Below are positions 61,144-64,000 of a stretch of 64,000 nucleotides of DNA, in pieces. The notes below the pieces were generated by a model. That model had not been told where the DNA came from. It made no database searches and saw only the letters and a list, made by a program, of their open reading frames with translations. The position numbers and the translations under genes were made by a program. Source of the DNA: Rhodococcus sp. OK519 (GTDB lineage: Bacteria > Actinomycetota > Actinomycetes > Mycobacteriales > Mycobacteriaceae); contig NZ_QAOW01000003.1 of NCBI RefSeq assembly GCF_003051005.1, positions 1-64,000 of the forward strand, written 5' to 3'. How positions within the stretch are numbered: the first letter of the stretch is position 1; each line of letters opens with the position of its first letter.

Positions 61144-62336
61144 ACCGCGGCGGCGACGCCCGCGAGGACGGAGACGATTCCGCCGGCGACGAGCGGGGCG
61201 CGCGGATCGACGGCGTCGGCGAGCCAGCCGAGCAGCGGACTGCCCAGTGGCGTGCCGCCGAGGAACGCGAGCATGTACATGCCCATCACTCGGCCGCGCA
61301 TCGCGGACGGCACCGACATCTGCAGGATGCTCATCGCCGCAGTCGAGAACGTGAGGACGAGCGCGCCGGTCGGCACGAGCAGGATCGCGACGGCGACGTA
61401 CGACGGCATGAGGCCGAGCGCCGTCTCGAGGACGCCGAATCCGACCGCGGCGGCAAGGCACCGTCGCACCGTCGGAGTCGTTGCGCCGCGGGCCGCTGCA
61501 GTGGCGCCGATCAACATGCCGATGGCGAGCATGGTCGAGAGCAGGCCGAAGGCGTCGGCTCCCCTGTCGAAGGTGTTGCGGGCCAGAACTGCAAGGGTGA
61601 GCGAGAAGTTGAGCCCGAAGGTGGAGACCACGAACACGGTGAAGAGGAGGACGGTGAGATCGGCCCGCTGCCGCACGTACCGGAAGCCCTCGCGCACCTG
61701 GCCTTTGGCTCGCGGTGCGGGCGTGGCCGGAGTGAGTTCGTCCGCCCGCATCCACACGAGCGAGGCGAACACCGCAACGAAGGACACGGAGTTCACGAGG
61801 AACACCGGACCGGTGCCGATGAGTGTGATCAGGACGCCGGCGACCGCCGGGCCCACGATGCGGGCGGCGTTGAACATCATGGAGTTCAACGCGATTGCAT
61901 TGGCCAACCGGTCGGGGCCCACCATCTCGATGGTGAACGACTGCCGCACCGGAGTCTCCAGGGCCGTCACGCAACCGAGTGCGAAGGCGAGCACGTACAC
62001 GTGCCAGAGTTCCACCACGCCACCGACGTCGAGGATTCCGAGGATCGCCCCGAAGGTGGCCATCGCGACGAGCGAGATCATCAGGATGCGCCGCTTGTCG
62101 TAGCGGTCGGCGAGCACACCGCCGTACATCGACAGGAACAGTGTCGGCCCGAACTGCAGGGCCATCACCACGCCCACCGCGAAACCGTCTCCGCCGGAGA
62201 GGGTCAGGACCAGCCAATCCTGTGCCAGCCGTTGCATCCACGTGCCCACGAGGGACACGATCTGACCGGTCGCGAAGTACCGGTAGTTACGCGAGCGCAG
62301 CGCGGCGAACATCGACGGCGCGAGATCGGTTGACAC
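61095..62336 (-). CDS. MFS transporter (MFS_3/EntS-like)
   Basis: 413 residues, 12 helices. It starts MFAALRSRNYRYFATGQIVSLVGTWMQRLAQDWLVL; motif A is GGVLADRYDKRRIL, then LETPVRQSFTIEMVGPDRL and a C-terminal MRGRVMGMYMLAFLGGTPLGSPLLGWLAD. These are the hallmarks of the MFS_3 group, which includes siderophore and drug exporters. GTG start. It ends inside the convergent membrane-protein gene (49-bp overlap) and lies next to a MarR gene on the same strand. Confidence 0.92.
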   Translation of the reverse strand: MSTDLAPSMFAALRSRNYRYFATGQIVSLVGTWMQRLAQDWLVLTLSGGDGFAVGVVMALQFGPTLFLSMYGGVLADRYDKRRILMISLVAMATFGAILGILDVGGVVELWHVYVLAFALGCVTALETPVRQSFTIEMVGPDRLANAIALNSMMFNAARIVGPAVAGVLITLIGTGPVFLVNSVSFVAVFASLVWMRADELTPATPAPRAKGQVREGFRYVRQRADLTVLLFTVFVVSTFGLNFSLTLAVLARNTFDRGADAFGLLSTMLAIGMLIGATAAARGATTPTVRRCLAAAVGFGVLETALGLMPSYVAVAILLVPTGALVLTFSTAAMSILQMSVPSAMRGRVMGMYMLAFLGGTPLGSPLLGWLADAVDPRAPLVAGGIVSVLAGVAAAVYVRRSATFARAGNTV

Positions 62337-62404
62337 GACGCGATCTTGCCCGCGAACGTCAGCTCACGGGACGATGGATCCCGGTGACCGGTCGAGGTGG
62401 GGCG

Positions 62405-62836
62405 TCAGTCCTTCTCTGCGACCAGCGATCCGATGATCGCGACCGCACCGCGCAGGGTCGCGAGTTGCTCGGCGTCGAGGCTCGCGAGCTTCTCCGTCAT
62501 CCACGCCTCGCGGGCCTGCGCCTCGCCTTCGATGAGGGAGTGCCCGGAATCGGAGAGGGAGACGATGATCTGCCGGCCGTCGGTGGGATGCGGTGTGCGC
62601 TCGACCAGCCCGAGATCAGCGAGGGACGCGATGACCCGGGTCATCGACGGCGGCTGCACCTTCTCGCGCGCCGCGAGCGCGCCCGGGGTCATGGAGCCCT
62701 CGGCGCTCAGGGTGGCGAGCGCGGAAAGCTGCGTCAGCGATACCTGTGCGTCCGCTCGCCGCCCCCGCAGGTGGCGCGTCAAACGCACCACTGCTAGGGA
62801 CAGGTCGCTGGCCAGGGCGCGAGTATCCGTTGTCAC
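62405..62836 (-). CDS. MarR family transcriptional regulator
   Basis: 143 residues. The winged helix is VSLTQLSALATLSAEGSMTPGALAAREKVQPPSMTRVIASLADLGLVERTPHPTDGRQ, very like M. tuberculosis Rv0880, a copper-, pH- or drug-responsive MarR. The GTG at 62836 yields the N-terminus TTDTRALASDLSL, matching that protein's. A -10-like TATTGT lies 8 nt upstream, so the transcript may be leaderless. A start at 62875 is the longer alternative. It may regulate the adjacent MFS gene. Confidence 0.9.
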   Translation of the reverse strand: MTTDTRALASDLSLAVVRLTRHLRGRRADAQVSLTQLSALATLSAEGSMTPGALAAREKVQPPSMTRVIASLADLGLVERTPHPTDGRQIIVSLSDSGHSLIEGEAQAREAWMTEKLASLDAEQLATLRGAVAIIGSLVAEKD

Positions 62837-62871
62837 AAGTTCGAACAATACGGGAACTCGCGCCCCGCCAA

Positions 62872-64000
62872 TCACGTAACGGCGTCAGTGATCGGGCCGA
62901 CCGCAAAGTAGGCCACGAACAGTGCGGCGACGATCCACAGCAGCGGATGCACCTTCTTCGCGTTGCCACCCGCGGCCGCCAGGACGACGTAGGAGATGAA
63001 GCCGACGCCGATGCCGTTGGCGATCGAGTAGGTGAACGGCATCGTGACGACGGTCAGGAACGCCGGCAGGGCGATCGCGAACTTGCTGAAGTCGATGTCG
63101 CGCAGCTGACCGATCATCAACGCGCCCACCACGACCAGAGCCGGCGCTGCCGCCTCGATCGGGACCACCGAGTACAGCGGCGTGAGGAACATCGCGGCCA
63201 GGAACAGCACGCCGGTGACGACGTTGGCGAGGCCGGTGCGGGCGCCCTCGGCGATGCCGGACGCGGATTCGACGAACACCGTGTTGGACGACGCGGACGC
63301 GCCGCCGCCGACGACGGCGCCGGCGCCCTCGACGATCAGGGCCTTGCCGATGCCGGGCAGGTTGCCGTCCTCGTCGGCCAACTTGGCTTCCTTGCCGAGG
63401 CCGGTCATGGTGCCCATGGCGTCGAAGAAGTTGGCGAGCACGAGCGTGAAGACCAGCAGGCTGGCGGCAAGGACACCGATGCGGGTGAACGCGCCGAAGA
63501 TACTGACGTCACCGACCAGGCTCAGGTCCGGCAGCTGCGCGACGACGTCGGGCATCGCGGGGACGCTGAGGTTCCAGCCCGTGGGGTCGACGCCCTTGGA
63601 GGCGCCGATGTCGAAGACGGCCTCGAGGATCGCGGCGAGCACGGTGGTGACGACGATGCCGATCAGCAGACCGCCGCGGACCTTGCGGACGGTGAGGACG
63701 CCCATGATCAGGACACCGAAGATGAAGACGGCCGTCGGCCATGCCGCGATCGAACCGTTGATGCCGAGTCCGACGGGGACGGAGGTGCCGGCAGCGTCGG
63801 GGATGCGGCGCACGAATCCTGCGTCGACCAGGCCGATGAAGGCGATGAACATGCCGATGCCGGCGGCGATCGCGGCCTTCAGTTCACGCGGGATCGCGTT
63901 GAACACGGCGGTGCGGAAACCGGTCGCGGCGAGCGCGACGATGATGATGCCGTCGATGACGACCAGACCCATCGCCTCGGGCCAGGTCACCTGCGGCGCG
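62872..64000 (-). CDS. NCS2 family purine permease (AzgA-like), C-terminal part
   Basis: Open to the right edge; the 5' end is outside the window. 375 residues are visible with nine or more helices. Family landmarks are FFDAMGTMTGLGKEAKL, GAGAVVGGGASASSNTVFVESASGIAEGARTGLANVVTG, and DFSKFAIALPAFLTVVTMPFTYSIANGIGVGFISYV. These identify the AzgA/PbuG guanine-hypoxanthine group of NCS2 proton symporters. Which purine it carries cannot be told. It ends 36 bp before the MarR GTG on the same strand. Confidence 0.93.
   Translation of the reverse strand, partial: APQVTWPEAMGLVVIDGIIIVALAATGFRTAVFNAIPRELKAAIAAGIGMFIAFIGLVDAGFVRRIPDAAGTSVPVGLGINGSIAAWPTAVFIFGVLIMGVLTVRKVRGGLLIGIVVTTVLAAILEAVFDIGASKGVDPTGWNLSVPAMPDVVAQLPDLSLVGDVSIFGAFTRIGVLAASLLVFTLVLANFFDAMGTMTGLGKEAKLADEDGNLPGIGKALIVEGAGAVVGGGASASSNTVFVESASGIAEGARTGLANVVTGVLFLAAMFLTPLYSVVPIEAAAPALVVVGALMIGQLRDIDFSKFAIALPAFLTVVTMPFTYSIANGIGVGFISYVVLAAAGGNAKKVHPLLWIVAALFVAYFAVGPITDAVT

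Overview
The window is high-GC actinobacterial DNA, most likely from Rhodococcus in the broad sense (Rhodococcus/Prescottella, or a close mycolic-acid-bearing relative). The pointers are an antigen-85-type mycolyltransferase-like esterase, a 3-ketosteroid dehydrogenase, two F420/luciferase-like monooxygenases, a deazaflavin nitroreductase-like protein, a PrrA/PrrB two-component pair, an AccD3-type carboxyltransferase, SepH, and a DUF222/HNH (13E12-type) fragment at the left edge. No rRNA, tRNA, CRISPR array, insertion sequence or phage gene was recognised.

Layout. 1-6.1 kb: HNH fragment, TetR/ZapE divergent pair, DHA2 drug exporter with its PadR repressor and a perfect 28-bp operator, aldo-keto reductase, methyltransferase. 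6.2-14.2 kb: lipid/steroid-type redox genes: KstD, an F420-type oxidoreductase, two tandem duplicate SDRs, then a tightly overlapping TetR-LLM-crotonase-SDR operon. 14.3-21.4 kb: ABC-F ATPase; an extracytoplasmic copper/heme operon (membrane protein, PCuAC chaperone, Tat-exported DyP peroxidase); an XRE-membrane protein-ABC ATPase-permease operon. 21.5-23.0 kb: accD3. 23.1-42.4 kb: a mixed stretch with a TetR/DUF1304/MDR block, a secreted seven-repeat beta-propeller, an ECF sigma factor followed by a GAF-ANTAR protein and an AlkD-like repair protein, propionyl-CoA synthetase, an unknown protein, OYE-family reductase, DUF1254 protein, photolyase, a CcdA-DsbA-CPVC thiol-redox block next to an M56 protease-BlaI-GntR block, and an FAH-family hydrolase. 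42.5-47.4 kb: MarR-prrA-prrB-kinase-like/flippase operon with every junction overlapping. 47.5-64 kb: mycolyltransferase-like esterase, nitroreductase-like protein, double-domain FKBP, citrate synthase, sugar kinase, MFS exporter, pdxH, second citrate synthase, serC, sepH, DUF2537, SpoU methyltransferase, TetR and membrane protein, MFS, MarR, and the 3' part of an NCS2/AzgA purine permease.

From memory of the M. tuberculosis map, accD3, prrA, prrB, gltA2, citA, serC, sepH, DUF2537, SpoU and MarR lie there in the same relative order (Rv0904c to Rv0880), so the right two thirds is a conserved mycobacterial-type backbone. About 20 kb are interposed here between accD3 and prrA. That interposed segment holds the most unusual content. 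The best candidate for an undescribed system is the CcdA/DsbA/CPVC membrane-thiol unit, whose divergent promoter carries two TACTA/TAGTA dyads of the kind expected for the neighbouring BlaI/M56 pair.
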